Shown piece after piece: positions 14,101 through 27,400 of a stretch of 64,000 nt of DNA. Source of the DNA: Buddleja alternifolia (taxonomy: Eukaryota; Streptophyta; Magnoliopsida; Lamiales; Scrophulariaceae); assembly GCA_019426215.1 (NCBI GenBank), contig CM033391.1, positions 7,366,708 to 7,430,707 on the forward strand, in the 5' to 3' direction. The number at the start of each line of letters is the position of its first letter. Positions within the stretch are counted from its first letter, which is position 1. Made by a program: the position numbers and the translations under genes. Below the pieces are notes generated by a model. It did not search any database, was not told the DNA's origin, and saw only the letters and a list, made by a program, of their open reading frames with translations.

Positions 14101-15270
14101 ACGATATTGATTGAAAAAGAAGAAGAAATAATTGATTGCAACACTAACAAAGACTTTCAATCTTTTTCTCAATAACCAAAAAGAAAAGATGTTTATGAGG
14201 TTTATCTCTTATTGAATGCTTGAATTGTATGCAAAAGAATCTAAAATATTAAGAATTATTTTATTAATATTGTATAGCCTTTGATGATACTATCTATCTA
14301 AGCATATAATATTCATTTGTATAAATAAGTAATGGATAAATTAATGGAAATCATTTGACAATTATGTAATTCATGTACTGGTAAGTCATTTTTTACCTGG
14401 GCCGTCATCCAAGCAGAGTGAGCCGACCCTGGTTAGGCTCACGGCTTGATACCATCTCGATTTTTTTCGTTAAGTCTTGAACTTATTCTAAACTTCATGG
14501 CTCTAACTAAGCTTGAGTTCGACTTCATAATTAATATATGCTTCATGCGAGCCTAAATCGCCCAAATTTATTTTTGATTTTTAGAAGATCACAAATAATA
14601 AAGTAAATTAAAAATTTTAATTTAGAAAAATTAACGATCTCAAAAATTTTAAGATATTTAAAGTTACCCAAACTATAAATCATTATAATTTTAGTTTTAC
14701 TAAGTCAATATACGGACTGGCTCTACAATAATAAAATAAAATTTATTGTATGGTCAAGTTGAAGATAAAACTCCCGTCCCTAAGACATGCGTATTGCGCT
14801 TCTATTAGAAAATTATTTAAACTTCAAATACGGTTAAATTTATAATTTCTTTTCTCCTTTTTAACTTTCTAAAGTGGTTTGTGTTGGAGAAATTTTAGAA
14901 GATTTGACTTTAGCAATTTAAACTCTCATTATCGTTCCAAATTTCAGAAATATTTACATATTACTATTATATATAATATTACATATTATATATATAATAT
15001 TTACTTGTGTAATCGAAGTTGTGTTCGCTCAATTTGTTCCTATTTCTACCCAAAACTTATTACCCTAGTGGTATCAAGCTTCCACTTTTATATAAGAGAT
15101 TCTGAATTCAATTTCAGGCTCAACCCAAATTTATCGGTCAGGGTATCCATTTGTCTAGAATAACAAAGTTTCTTCCTATTTCTCAAACTCAAAATACTAA
15201 AATAATTAGCAAACAAAATATAAAAACACCCAAACTCTAAAATAACATTAAAGGCCATAACAACAATATA

Positions 15271-15274
<4 letters not shown>
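11168..15274. other. Gene-free AT-rich intergenic region
   Basis: No gene is recognised. Two stretches rich in GAGCTC/GGCTC words (about 12520-13220 and 14400-14560) look like old transposon ends of the 'gtcaatcggg...ggctcgagc' kind, but their borders cannot be fixed. Short (AT)n and (GT)n tracts occur near 13515-13570 and 13740-13775. Confidence 0.5.

Positions 15275-15303
<29 letters not shown>
15275..15303. repeat. (AT)n microsatellite upstream of GATA gene
   Basis: An uninterrupted AT dinucleotide run about 29 bp long ends in TATAAAT. It lies shortly before the presumed transcription start of the GATA gene and could supply a TATA-like sequence. Confidence 0.8.
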
Positions 15304-15306
<3 letters not shown>

Positions 15307-15339
15307 TTCCAATTTTTTCCTAAAAAGGACTTGAAAGAA

Positions 15340-15524
15340 ATAAATATCGTACGTACCCCTCAAAAATCCAACAGTACAACCCCCCATTGCCCCCATCTAT
15401 CTTCTTCTTACCCTATCTTTTGTTGTTCTTCTGTCCATTTCTCATTTTTCCCCTTTTTCTCTTTCTCTCTCTCTCTTTGCAAACAAAACCAAACCCTCAT
15501 TGGCATGAAAGGGTTTATCTTCCG
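15340..15524 (+). promoter_or_regulatory. GATA gene core promoter and leader exon (approximate)
   Basis: A CT-rich (Y-patch-like) tract at about 15455-15478 is followed by a leader-like sequence that ends at a GTATGT donor (15525). This would splice to the acceptor at 16598-16599, giving a 5'-UTR intron of about 1.07 kb. The transcription start is not determined, so the left limit is a guess. Confidence 0.5.
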
Positions 15525-16600
15525 GTATGTATTTAAACATTTCTTCCTCTATTTTTATGCCCTTTTTTTCATTTGAATAAAGTTTACATTTTTATGTGTT
15601 TTTTCAGTTTCATCAATTTGTATATTCTTTTCTGCATGCATTTGTATGTCTCACTGTTTGGACACTCAGAGAATGGACCTGAAATGGGGTTTCAAAGCCA
15701 CGCATTTTTCACCATTTTTGTGGGTTTTTTCTACTTTTTTTTTTGAAAAAAATTAATTTTTATTTTATTTTTTTCTAGTTTTTGATTTTAATTCCCTACT
15801 GGGTTTTCAATTTTTTCTTGCATTTTGGGTTTTAGGGCAGACGTTTTTTGCCTGGAAAAAGTAGCGGAAATTATGTGTTGTAACACATGAAACGGTGTCG
15901 TTTTGGTTGAAGAAGGGAAGAAAAAAAGTAAACTATTATTTTTTCTAATTAAGTGAAAAAATTAAAAACACGTGTCCTTTGTAATATTTTCTTCATTTAG
16001 TCAGAGCCCAGAATTTACTATTTCCATTACAGATTTGATGAGCTGGGAAACAAAAAAGATTTTTATTTTTCCTTCTTTTTTTTTCAATCACTTTTTGATT
16101 TCTCATTTTAGTTAATTATTTCCAATTTTTACCATTGTGTAATTTAGTTAGTAATTAAAGGAATCATAGGAATAGGAGATTCTATTTAGAGTCCTGTATT
16201 TGGAATATTCCTGGAAACCTTCCAAGATTTTCAAAAAAAATGGTAACTTTGATGTTTTTACTCAAATAGTCTATTCTATAATGGATAATTCTAATTCAGT
16301 TTATTAGGTAAAAAGTCATTTATGATATTCCTTACTAGTGCCCATTTAACTTGTGCAATTATCTCAAATCCAATAAAATCCCATGAACCTAAAATTCATA
16401 TACATACATACATACATACAAACACATATATATATATACACACACAGCCCATAAAAACAAGTTTGTGGAAGTATGCCCTTGTTGGATTTCTTGACCAGAA
16501 CAAATGTACTAAATTTCTTGTCCATGCGTGGTACTTTTGTTCTTTTATTGTTGGATAATTTTTGGTATAAATTTTTTGTGTGTATATTATTTTTTTCAGA

Positions 16601-16606
16601 ATGTGA
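16601..16606 (+). promoter_or_regulatory. Minimal start-stop upstream ORF (ATG TGA)
   Basis: Just after the 5'-UTR intron acceptor the mature leader would read ATGTGA, then two bases, then the GATA start codon at 16609. The ATG is followed directly by its stop codon. Its presence in mRNA depends on use of the acceptor at 16598-16599. Confidence 0.6.
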
Positions 16607-16608
16607 AT

Positions 16609-18620
16609 ATGGTTGAACCTGGCAATTCTTGGGATGGGGTTGCTGATAGTGTTGTGGAGGATGAAGAGTTTGATAACATACTCAATCTATTGGATTTTCC
16701 AATGGAGAGTTTGGACGGTGATGGATATGTCGACGATTGGGATAGTAGCAAGTCCCAATTCCTCGGGCCTATCCCCTCGAATGTGCTAATGGGCCCGCCA
16801 TCGTTACCGTGTGGCAAAATCAGTACTCAGCCTGGTCCGGTTACTTTTGTAAGTTTTTATCATCTATTCTATGTTGTGGACAAAGGGTTTATAATAAGAG
16901 TGAATTTTGTTTTCTGCAAGGGTGTCTTAAATTGTGTTTATTACTTAGTTGTGTGTCTATATTTATTGAATTATGTTTACGTGACGGGTATTGAAAATTT
17001 TCCGTTTGAATTGATAAGGTGATATGCATAAAAATGTGGAGCATAGGGTTGAACATAAGTAATAGCCGCCAAAAACTTCAAACTAGAAAGGGTTTATTCT
17101 CTTTAGATATCCTTCATATGTCATTTTCTAATAACTACATATCCCATGTAATTTTATTTCAGGCAGTCGAGTAGAAATCTTGCAAAAGTATAATATAGGG
17201 ATCATATTTTAATTTTCTTCATATTAAAAAATAAATAGAAAAAGGTATCATATTTCAGTTTTTCAATTCGAAGAGACTGTATTCGTTGCAGTGTCTGATA
17301 CTGGCCCATTTTGTAACTTGAATGCGTGAAACTTTTCTCGTTGTAGCTTTGCCCTTGTTTTCCAATTCTTTTGTTTCATCTTTTGTTTTCTAAGTGCTTT
17401 TTGTGATATTCAGTTTAACCTTTTCTTGGGGAAAGGGGGATTTATTTATGCACATAATCTACTGATAAATCACAAACGCAACCTAATGGTGCATAAACAT
17501 AGAACTGATGTTTCAACAGGTAATAGAAAGCTATTCAACAATTTATGGTGTTTGAAGTCATCATCATTGATCATTGCCTTAAAACGATTTGGAATCTCTA
17601 CCCTTCTGTATAATCCCGTTTGGCAATTATAAGAATTTACGCTTCATCATTTGGTTTTCTTTATCATCCTAGGGTATTTGTTTGTCTATATTTTCAATAG
17701 AATTTATTGATTTTTGAATGCAATTCCTACTTAATTGAGTTTTCATCCTAGTTTTCAGTTGCGGCGTGTGCAAAGTTAGGAAGACTTCATTGGCTCTACT
17801 TATTCGCTAAAATATTTGGTATCACGATTATTTTTCCCTTGATTTATCATTTAATCGTTGTTTATTTTTTGTCTAATCAATTCTTTTCCTCATTTGGTAA
17901 ATCAACCGCTTAAAGATTGATGGATCTCCCGAACAAAAGCCGCTGCCCAACGACATCAAAGAAGCCTCCGGCTCAAACATTATCCAACAAAATGAACTTA
18001 TCGATGTCCAAGAATCAACCGTTTTTCAAACACAAAGCCCTGTTTCTGTGCTCGAGAGCAGTGGCTCATGCTCATCCGGGAAAACCCTGCCCATCAAATC
18101 CTCCATTCCAGCCCGACCCAGATCCAAACGGGCTAGACCCACGGGCCCAAACCCGTGGGCCCTATTATCACCGCCTCTCTTTGCCACCGCTTCATCTAAA
18201 AAAACTCCAAATGTCAAGAAAAATAGAGAAAAAAGGAAAAACCCTCTCGAGAAGGTTGAAAATTGTTTACAGATATCATCGGATTTGCAAAACGGGTCTT
18301 CACATCGACCCGGTGTGACTAAGAAGTGCACTCATTGTGAAATAACGAAGACGCCACAATGGAGAGAGGGACCGTTAGGGCCAAAGACTCTGTGCAATGC
18401 ATGTGGGGTCCGGTACCGATCAGGCCGGCTATTTCCTGAGTATCGACCTGCAGCAAGTCCCACATTTGTTCCGTCTCTGCACTCTAACTCACACAAAAAG
18501 GTGGTAGAGATGAGAAACAAAGGTAAACGCCCCATGACTAAAATGGAGGAGCCCCCTATTTCCCCACAACCGGAGTTTGTTCCAATGAGTAGCTATTTAT
18601 TCGATCTTATGTATAACTGA
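16609..18620 (+). CDS. GATA-type zinc finger transcription factor
   Basis: A nuclear DNA-binding protein of the plant one-finger GATA family. The two coding exons are 16609-16848 and 17916-18620, joined in phase 0 across a 1067-bp intron (GTAAGT donor, AAAG acceptor), giving 314 residues. The start was chosen because a polypyrimidine tract and AG lie at 16590-16599; the longer reading frame beginning at 16528 runs through that intron end. The N-terminal part is acidic with a VEDEEFDNILNLLDFPMESL stretch. A basic patch (about residues 178-190, KKNREKRKNP) may be a nuclear signal. The finger starts near residue 218 with the C-x2-C-x18-C-x2-C pattern (CTHC...CNAC) and is followed by RLFPEYRPAASPTF, the hallmark of plant GATA subfamily A. 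The orthologue within that subfamily cannot be fixed by eye. Confidence 0.93.
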
Positions 18621-19889
18621 GAAAACAGATAATGTCTTTCTAGTTCAGGTGCTGATTTGGTTCTATTTTTCTTTGGAACTGTTTTCTTCGACCCACCTGT
18701 TAGGGCGGTTGGATCTTTGTACAAAAATGGAAGTGGTTCTAGATTAGGTCGGAAAATGGAGATGGGATGAGATATGTTCGTTAGATTAGTGTGACGGAAA
18801 AGCTCGAACTAGGTCGAAGAGTTTCGGTTTGTGTTATGTTGAACTTAGATGTGTTTAGCTCTTTAGATTATTGATTTTTTTTAAATTTATGGTTTTTCCT
18901 TCTTCCATATTCTTGTTTCCTTGGTGTAACATTTTGCAATTTTTTGGTTCTGTACAATATGTCATGCTTAGTGGGATTAGAGGGTTTGTAGAGGTTCATT
19001 TTGAAGACTTCTAATAATCCATAAGTAGTAGTTTCAAATTTTCAATGCTTCTTTGTGAGTGTAGTTTATCTGTATTCTATATGTGCAGCTTTGATTGGAA
19101 GATATGTAAGTTGGATCACATTAAGGTTTAACATTTTTAGTGGGGAAAAAGGCAGATGAAGGGTAATTGGTCTAATATAAATTATTCTTAGGAGATTACG
19201 AGACTTTAGAATTCAAGATAACGACTACCATTTGTATTGTGGTACGACACGGGTGGTTGTGGTTGTCACCAGTTCTGGAGTCTAAGAACACGAATTTAGA
19301 ATGATTCTTATTGCAAGCATCCTCTTTCATATCAGGACCCAACTCAAATATTTCATAACGACAGAGAACTCACAAAGCATTATTGGACTTTAAGACATAG
19401 ATAATTATAAGATCCATTGTATATGGATGATTGTAATTGTCACCAAACTTGGAGGCCGAAACTCGAGAACTATTTTGGTGGTGTTCTCCTGTTTAATACC
19501 TCCTTTTGTCATTAGCTATGATTCAAATCCAAATATATGAGAATCACTTCTAACATAGATATTCTTCTTAATACTATCTGAGTTTTCTGCCTATGTGGAA
19601 TTTTTTAATTGAATCATAACTTACCGTAGAAAACGTGAAATAAAAAACATAGAAAGGTTGACGAGTAGGATGATCAATCATAAATCTTGCTTGGCTTTTG
19701 TGCTTTATTAGTGCTCATTATAATTTTTGATTTGCTTGCAATTTGTGTGTTACTTGTATTCGCATTTTACTCTAGCCTCGGATGTTATTTGCATAGAATG
19801 ACTTCATTGAAATCGGTTCAAACATCATTATTGATTGCAAAGGGATGTATTGTTAATATTACTTCAGTCTTTTCCATCAGACGAGATAT
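18621..19889. other. GATA 3' region and unassigned DNA
   Basis: The first few hundred bases probably hold the 3' UTR. At about 19245-19300 and 19415-19475 two imperfect copies of a segment containing TTGTCACCA and a following TGGAG occur about 175 bp apart, suggesting an old repeat. No gene is seen. Confidence 0.4.
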
Positions 19890-19897
19890 GGTGGAAC

Positions 19898-20565
19898 CAG
19901 TGGCGGATCTAGAATTTTTGTTCAGTGGGGGCACCAGGAATTTTACTTGGGGGCGAGATTGTTGTGATATAGCTATACAATACGTTAAGGGGGTGACGGT
20001 ACACTATATTTATGGGAGAAAATATAATAAGGAATTAGGTTCAATTACAACTTTTGACATCATTTATACTCTTATACCTCTTTTGTTATAGTCAGAATTT
20101 TGGGTTTTGGGGGGATAAACTCAAACTAAAGGGAGAAAACGTAATATTTTTCGATCTTGAAAGGGGGCGAAATTCAAATATAAAAAATTTTGTAAGGTAA
20201 AAAAATGATTTTTCAAAAATGAGGGGGGGGGGGGGGGGCATTTAATAATTGAGTGAGGGCATTAATGCAATTTATAAATTAAAATTAATATATATATATA
20301 TATATATATTCAAAAAAAAAATTGAGGGGGGCAGCCATGTAGATCCGCCCCTGCTTCGATACCAAAAAACCCACAATCGGTGAAGCAACAAGCAGTGAGC
20401 CAACTGTCAAAATGAATTGAGGGGGGCACTTAATAATTTGAGGGGGCACAAATGTAATTTATAATTAAAAATTTAAAAATATCTATATATTAACAAAAAA
20501 AAATTAATTCAGTGCCCCCCCCCCCCCTCCCCCCTCCCTCGCGTCTAAGCTTAGATCCGCCCCTG
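19898..20565. mobile_element. Non-autonomous hAT element (668 bp, 8-bp TSD)
   Basis: The ends are CAGTGGCGGATCTA and (inverted) CAGGGGCGGATCTA. A perfect 8-bp duplication, GGTGGAAC, lies at 19890-19897 and 20566-20573; this length is typical of hAT elements. The interior has long G or C runs (about 20223-20239 and 20514-20527), an (AT)n tract, and an internal GATCCGCCCCTG at about 20342-20353, suggesting one copy inserted in or fused to another. No transposase is present. Confidence 0.85.
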
Positions 20566-20573
20566 GGTGGAAC

Positions 20574-21548
20574 CTCAATAAATTCGATCCACTATATAAT
20601 CACTCGTGTAGCCCCAAAAACTAAGATTGAAATGACAATGAATTTAGGCATATCACATGTGATGATTTGTGATGGCCCATGGATTTGGTCATTTTGGATC
20701 ATACACAAGTAAATAACAGAAACTGCCATTTTTCATGAATGGACTCCTCAATGATTTTTTGTCATTTTTTCCCGGCTGATCATAGAGGTTTTCCAAGCCT
20801 AAATCAAGGTTGATTAATTTGGATTCACTTTGATTCAACGCAAAAGTAATTTGTAAGAGAACTTCACATTTAAAGAAGGAACTAATCATAAATTATATAT
20901 TGATACTCACCTCCTATATGAGCATGTTTAGGTTTTACCTAAGGTCCTAAATGATTGAATCATGCATTATATGATTTTATTCTATTTTTTTAAAAGTTTT
21001 TGTAATTGAATCAAACACAAATCATAACTTTGGTCATAAAATCAGACTCTCTTTTACCTTTTTTAAACAAAGCCATTATATACATCGTTAAATCAAGATA
21101 TTTCAACAACGAATAATAGTCATAAATCAACAACCCGCAAATATCAACGTTAATCAAGCTCCAACATACGTCCTAGGATATATGGTAAAATAAATTTGGA
21201 TGAAGATTTTTTTTTTCTGTTAGAAATTTCGTGATATTGAGATATACTAGTTAATTTATGCAACATAATTATAATTTATTTATTTTTGCTACTTGTAGGA
21301 TAATTAATTGGCATTGCAGAATGCTAGTTAGGTTTGTAGATGCGTGTCTGTAAAAGACTCACAATGCGGCCCAAACCAAAATGCAGCCCATGGCCCAAAT
21401 CGAAGGGCCCATATACCACCTATATTTAGATACTTTCTTTATAGAAAAAAATAAATAAATGAGAAAAAACGAGGCACTCGTCACATATGGACTGCAATCC
21501 GGATGTGATGAAATTTATAAGTCGTTGAATCGAATTTCATAATAATCC
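20574..21548. other. Intergenic DNA
   Basis: AT-rich sequence with no recognised gene. A cluster of GGCCCA-like words (about 21367-21412) resembles a plant promoter motif, but no gene follows it. Confidence 0.4.
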
Positions 21549-21986
21549 ATGAAATATTCTTAGTTAGCACAAAATTTGTCATTTAATATGTACAAGTATA
21601 TTATAAAATTTTATTTTTAGTTACGGTGAATAAATCGACTAAAAAAATACAAAAACGGAAAACAAGTATACATATGAATATAGTATGAATACAAATAAAG
21701 TATTCGGAGTCAAAATACTGCTTATTTTCAAATAAATTTATAAAATATATCACTTATACTCACTATTAAATTATATGAATAGTATTTTATATGAGTCACG
21801 ATTTGATAATAATTAATATGTTGACTAATTATTAATGTTTATAGTTTTTATAATATTCAATTATTACTTAAATAAACTTATTATAATTTTCATCAAGTAT
21901 AATACGAGACATAAATTACTCGTACTAAATGATTCAACTTAAAAGTGCAAGTATTATTCGTTAAGTTCAGGAAGCATATGAAAAAT

Positions 21987-23178
21987 TGTTTATACTATAA
22001 AATAATTTGGGTTTTCGAATTACGAAGCCCAAACTATAGAAATTCGAAAAGAAGGAAGTTGGACCCGAAAATGAATAGAACAAGGCCCATTGAATTTAGA
22101 AAATGGCAAAAAACATGGGCTGAATTGACAAAAGCCCAAAAATCGAATCTGAAAAATAAAATGAAGTCCAAATAGCCAATCATCTGCAAAAGCACGCTAA
22201 GTTGAAAAGATTTGAAAGAGCAGTTGAAGACGGTTGACAGCGGTTCCAGAAGTGGAGGAAAACCTGGAGGTTGCGAAAAAATCGACAAAAGAAGTGGAGT
22301 ATATAAGCGCGAAGAGAAAGAAAGAAAAAGGGACATCACAAGATCATGAGACTCCTACATTTTCAATTCTCTTAGAATTAGCTCTAGTCTTACGAGTAGT
22401 TTCTAGCGTAATGTAGGAGTAGATCGTAGCATAAATTAGGAGTAGCTGTAGTGTAATTTAGTATTAGACTCGATGGGATTTGCCTTCAAGGCATGTATCA
22501 GCATTCGCTTGCTTGTAATTTTTCAGAATTGAAAACTTTTATGGAGGTATAAATTATCTTGTATTTAGATTTAAGTATCGATAGGTAATTTGTATCTTGA
22601 CTTGAGTTTTTCATTCGTCATTCTCGTATTCGAAATGAACAACTAAAACGTCAATTAAAAGACATGAACCACCGTTTAGCGAATCGAACGTAGGGGTTGA
22701 AAAATAATACATTTGATCGAGAGATTCTCATGGAGGTATAAAATTATCTTTTATCCAGATTTAAGTATCGGAAGGGTAATTTTTATCTTGATTGAATTTT
22801 TCCTTCACTATGTTATTAAGTCATTCGAAGACGATAATTAGCGTTGAATTTAAGACTTGAACCACCAAATAGCGAATCGAACGCAGGGGTTGGAAGATAA
22901 TCTCAAATTATAGATTATCGCGGGGCTTGGATCGACTACTCGAAATCCTTCCCTAGTCGAGTTTGTTTTTATTTTCGAAACAAAAAATGGTAGTTCAGTA
23001 GAATCAATATTTGGTGATCGACTACTCGAAATCCTTCCCTATATCTGGACTTATATCTTCAATTCCCTTTTTTGCTTATTTTCTTTTGTTGAATAATTGC
23101 GGTCCGAACAACTAATTTAAACAACACGTCGAAGTGTTAAAGTCTAAACTACCGTCTAACGTATCGAACTCGAACGCT
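21987..23178 (+). repeat. Outer element 5' LTR (incomplete)
   Basis: It matches 38765 onward with few differences until GGTGATC (about 23013-23019). There about 110 bp present in the 3' LTR are replaced by a 19-bp segment copied from about 22933. Homology then resumes at CTATATCTGG and stops at CGAACGC, right where the inverted LTR of the inner element begins. Confidence 0.8.
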
Positions 23179-24026
23179 TGTTTCTGGATAAAAACAAATT
23201 GAATAGGGAGGAATCAATATGATTGATTCGAGCCCCGTGATAATTCTCTACTTAGAATTATCTAACAACCCTCGCATTCGAGTTCGATACGCTAGACGGT
23301 GGTTCAGACTTTAACACTTCGACGTGTTGTTTAAATTAGTTGTTCGGACCGCAATTAGTCAACAAAAGGAAATAAGCAAAAAAAAGGAATCGAAGATACA
23401 AGTCCAGATATAGGATTTATCTATCAAATATTTAAATCTGATCAAAAGATAAACATTATACCTCCATATTGATCTTCAATTGAACACAAGCAGCTTTCTC
23501 GAGCAACTTGATAAACTTGAACAGGATCACCGAATATTGATTCTACTGAACTATGCTACTACTGCTAATCTACGCTATTGACTACTCCTAATTACGCCTA
23601 CTCCTAGAGAGAAAAGACAAAAGCAGAGTTGATGATTTTTTTTGTTGTTCCCTTCTTTCTTCTCTTGGCCTTGCTTTTATCACGTACCCACGTTCATCAT
23701 GGCCGAGAACTACTTCCTAATCGTATTTTTAAATTTCCTTTATTGGCGCGTCTTTGAACTGGGTAACTTCCTATTTTGTTGGATTCGTCTTCAGATTTGG
23801 GCTCTATCACCTAATCTCTTTTAGAATAAACTAATTCAAATTAGGTGGGTTATTAAGCCCGTTTCATATTTTATTGGTTAATGACTTTAATTGGGCTTGT
23901 TTGATTTAAGCCCATTTTCGAATTAGTTTTGGCTGTATAAGATATTTTATTTCAAGCCCGTTTTCAGATAAAGGATGGTTTGGGCTTTCTTATCTGGAAA
24001 AGCCCATTTCATTCTGGGTGTAAACA
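23179..24026 (-). repeat. Inner element 3' LTR (848 bp)
   Basis: On the - strand it starts TGTTTACACCCAG (24026) and ends CAGAAACA (23179). It matches 36181-37019 with only a few percent difference by eye. It is preceded on the - strand by an A/G-rich polypurine tract (24027-24039). Confidence 0.85.
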
Positions 24027-24424
24027 AATGCCCCCTAATACACGTGAATTAATTCAGATTTATGTGTATTAAAAGGCACGTTTGAATTCCATGTCATCAA
24101 AGGTCGTATCCTTTTTGTAACAGATTTAGTACTAGGTGATCATTCGCATTCCAGGTCGTCAAAAGTCACGTTTTTTTGTGACAAACTATTCATAAGTTTG
24201 GCGGCCATGCAAAGGCATGTCTTTCTGCATTCACCTTCGCCCCACGACCTTTCTATTAATGGTCATGTCTTTTCACTGACAAGCGATAAGGAACCTATAA
24301 ATTATTGTGCTTCAGTTTTAGAGAACACAAGAATTCAAATTTCCTTCCTCCTTCTTCTTTGAACCTAAAAGCAAACATTCTCCTTTTTACACCAGTTCTT
24401 CGTCTGCTTCGATTTCTCACAGAA

Positions 24425-27400
24425 ATGGCTTTTGCTCCACATCGTTCAATGCATAATCTAACCTCCTTAGTTCTTCAAGCGTTCGTTTTGGATTGTAAGG
24501 AAGCATCGGATCTCTATGATGAGATTAGGGCATTCGAAGCCCATTATTCCGATGCCAAAATCCTTTCGCTCAACATACCGTATATTGTCCCTCGATGGGC
24601 TTCCAACCGCCGGGGTCAAACCCTTAACCATATAGCTTTGGGTCCTTGCTTCGAGTCATTTGCCTTTGAAGATGAGGCCTCCCATGTACCTAATTTGCTC
24701 GGGACATGGTTAGACCTTGAGTTCGATAATGCTCCGATTTGTCTAAAGGGTGCCCGTAAGTTTGCCTGGACTAACCCAACAAAGCCAACCATAGGTTGGA
24801 TTGGCAATACCGACGCCTTCCCCTGGTTCAATCGCCTCAATCGATTTCATGCGAAATGGGAGAATAATCGAGTAATGGGGCTAATTCGAATAGCTTGTTA
24901 TCAAACTCTTCCTTTCGAGCAAGTTATGACAGATGCCCTAGCTCTTTCGTGGCATCCCTCATACAACTGCTTGGTTTTGCCTCGAGGGTTCCAGACCGTC
25001 ACCCTCGAAGATGTGGCCCTGATTATAGGAGCATCCCCTCATGGGGTGATACTGCGTACTGGTGAAGCAGAGGCGGGTGCTCGAGCACTCCTGAAGGCCA
25101 CCAATCTCTGGTTTAAACACCATGACAAAAGTGGGGGTGCCAAGGCTCCGTATGGTTATGTTTTCTGAGTTAAATTCTGAGTTTTTTTTTGGAAAATGTG
25201 TATTATAAAAATTCATGTGAAAATATTGCTTTTATTGTTTGTTTGGATGTGTTTTTAGAAAATAGTTAGAAGTAGTGTTTGATGTGACATAAAGTTGAAT
25301 TTTATTGGGATTTGATATATGAAGTGATTTAATTAATTATGAATGTGTGTGTGTGTGTGTGTATATATGAATGATTTGATATAAAGTATGTGTGTGTGTA
25401 TATATATACATATATATTTAGTTATTATAAAATATGATAAAGTAAGAAAGATAATTAGTTGAAAAGTGGGATGGTGTAATTAATGATGAAAGATTATGAA
25501 TTGATTGAAATGGTGAAATGATTGGTTGTTGTATAGGGGAATGTGTAGTAGAATTTAAAATTTGAGTATTTTCTGTAGAATTTACCTAGAAGTGTGCATT
25601 TTCATTTTCTGGAGATCCAGAAAATGAAAATGCAATTCTGAAAACATAACCATACGCAGCCCAATATTTCTTATTCGGGATTGGTCAAATACTTCATTGA
25701 CACAGAGGACGAAGTACCCGATTTCGAGGAGGTACTCTTTTTAAATTATATTTTCTGCCGCCTATTCATGAATGCGGGCTGTGCAGTCAATAAAATCTTC
25801 TTGCCTCTTGCCGCCAATATCGCCACAACAATGGAGCCTGTCGAATTAGGTCCTTTTATCCTGGCCCATTTTTACAAGATGATGTATCACATCTATGAAG
25901 ACCCTTCGAAGGTCAAGAGAGTCGCAGGTCCATTGTGGCTGCTGTCTTGTTGGGCATTTCTATACTATCTAGAGTTATTAAACATCAGGATTCCTTCCCT
26001 CGAAGAGGAATCCCCCCCTCCTCGACGATCGTTCAGCCCATCTCGAAATGGGTGTGTTACGGGGAAGCAGCCGTCAATCTTTTAATGCCTCTCCAAAAGG
26101 CTTCTTATCTATTGGCATTAAGTACCGTGTACAATCCTTTGTACATTTCTACTTGGTGCCCATTTTTCGAGACGAGACATGACCAAGCTTCGAACCATTG
26201 GTCTCATGTAGCTTTGCCCTCTTAGATGTTGGATATCGACTCCTTGAGGCATACCAATGAAGATCGGCCTTACTGGAGATCCGTTCTTTCTTCTCAAGAT
26301 CTCTTATACGCGGATAATACTCCAGGAGTTGAGGTTTACAATCCTCAGGTACACTTTATTTTTACAAAATTTTCATGTGTTGTCCTTCAAATACATGTTT
26401 CTTGTTTATTTACACATTACCCTTATGTTTTTTGCAGTTGTGCTCGAGGCAGTTTGGTATTCGCCAAAGTTTTGCCCTCCCTTTTCTGGGTACTTTGAAC
26501 CATCCTTGGTCCGGGAGATCCTTCACCATCTCTAGGACCAAGAGGGAATTGGCGGAGGCAGCCATTCGAGGAAAACCCTCCAGCCAAGTGGTCATTTCTC
26601 TTGTTCTGGTTTTCTGTAGGATCTTTCGAATAGATCCACATTTTGCTGAGTTTTGGAAGCGAGTTTTGCAGTGTGCCTTCTCGAGATAAATCATTCGAAG
26701 GTTAGTTATGGACGCTACAAGGTTTGGTGTTGGGTCTGTCGAAATGACTGCATTGTCAACACTTTTGCCTTCTGAGGTATATTCATCTTATAAATAATTT
26801 CGTTTATTTGCAAACTTTAAATGTCTTGGTTTTTTACCTTGAACTGCTTATGCAGGATGACGCGTATGTTATCGCTTATCCACTTACTTTGGGGTGGAGA
26901 TTCGAGAGGGATAGCCCCTTCTCTCAATATTGTGAAGGACTTTTCCAGGCTCTTCGAGCATCTGAGGCTCTGGCGGTGCTTCCTCTTAGAGTTATTCCGC
27001 CTGATCCTCCCTTGAAGGCGGCAAAAGTGAAGGCCCCAGTTACCGCCGTTTCTCCCCCTATCACTCGAAAACGCAGGACTGGGCTATCACCATCCAAGAA
27101 CCTTCTCCAACCTCTCAAACTGATGTTGAGGACGAAAGTGATGATGGCGTGCCCCTGATAATCCATAAGCGCGTTAAATCCTGGCGGATACAAGGATCTC
27201 TCGAAGCTGGTAATCATCTTTCCCTTTTTGATTTACACGTACATCCTTCGGATACTCTCTCTCGTTTATAGTTACAGAGTGTATAGGTCCTTCGAGCGGG
27301 ATAGTTGATCTTGAAGCGGTTCCTTCTGGGGAAGTCCCTCCTAAAGAGATTGCCCCCGTCGAAACCCCTATAATCGAATTTGGGGATGAGACCGAGTCTG

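Noticed and set aside
16528..16611. Upstream in-frame ATG extending the GATA protein at its N-terminus
   Set aside because: The extension is hydrophobic, T-rich intron sequence ending in a polypyrimidine tract and AG; the GATA start at 16609 fits the family.
26410..26694. Reading frames antisense to the PMD gene
   Set aside because: The + strand carries the recognisable PMD motifs and introns; the others are shadows.
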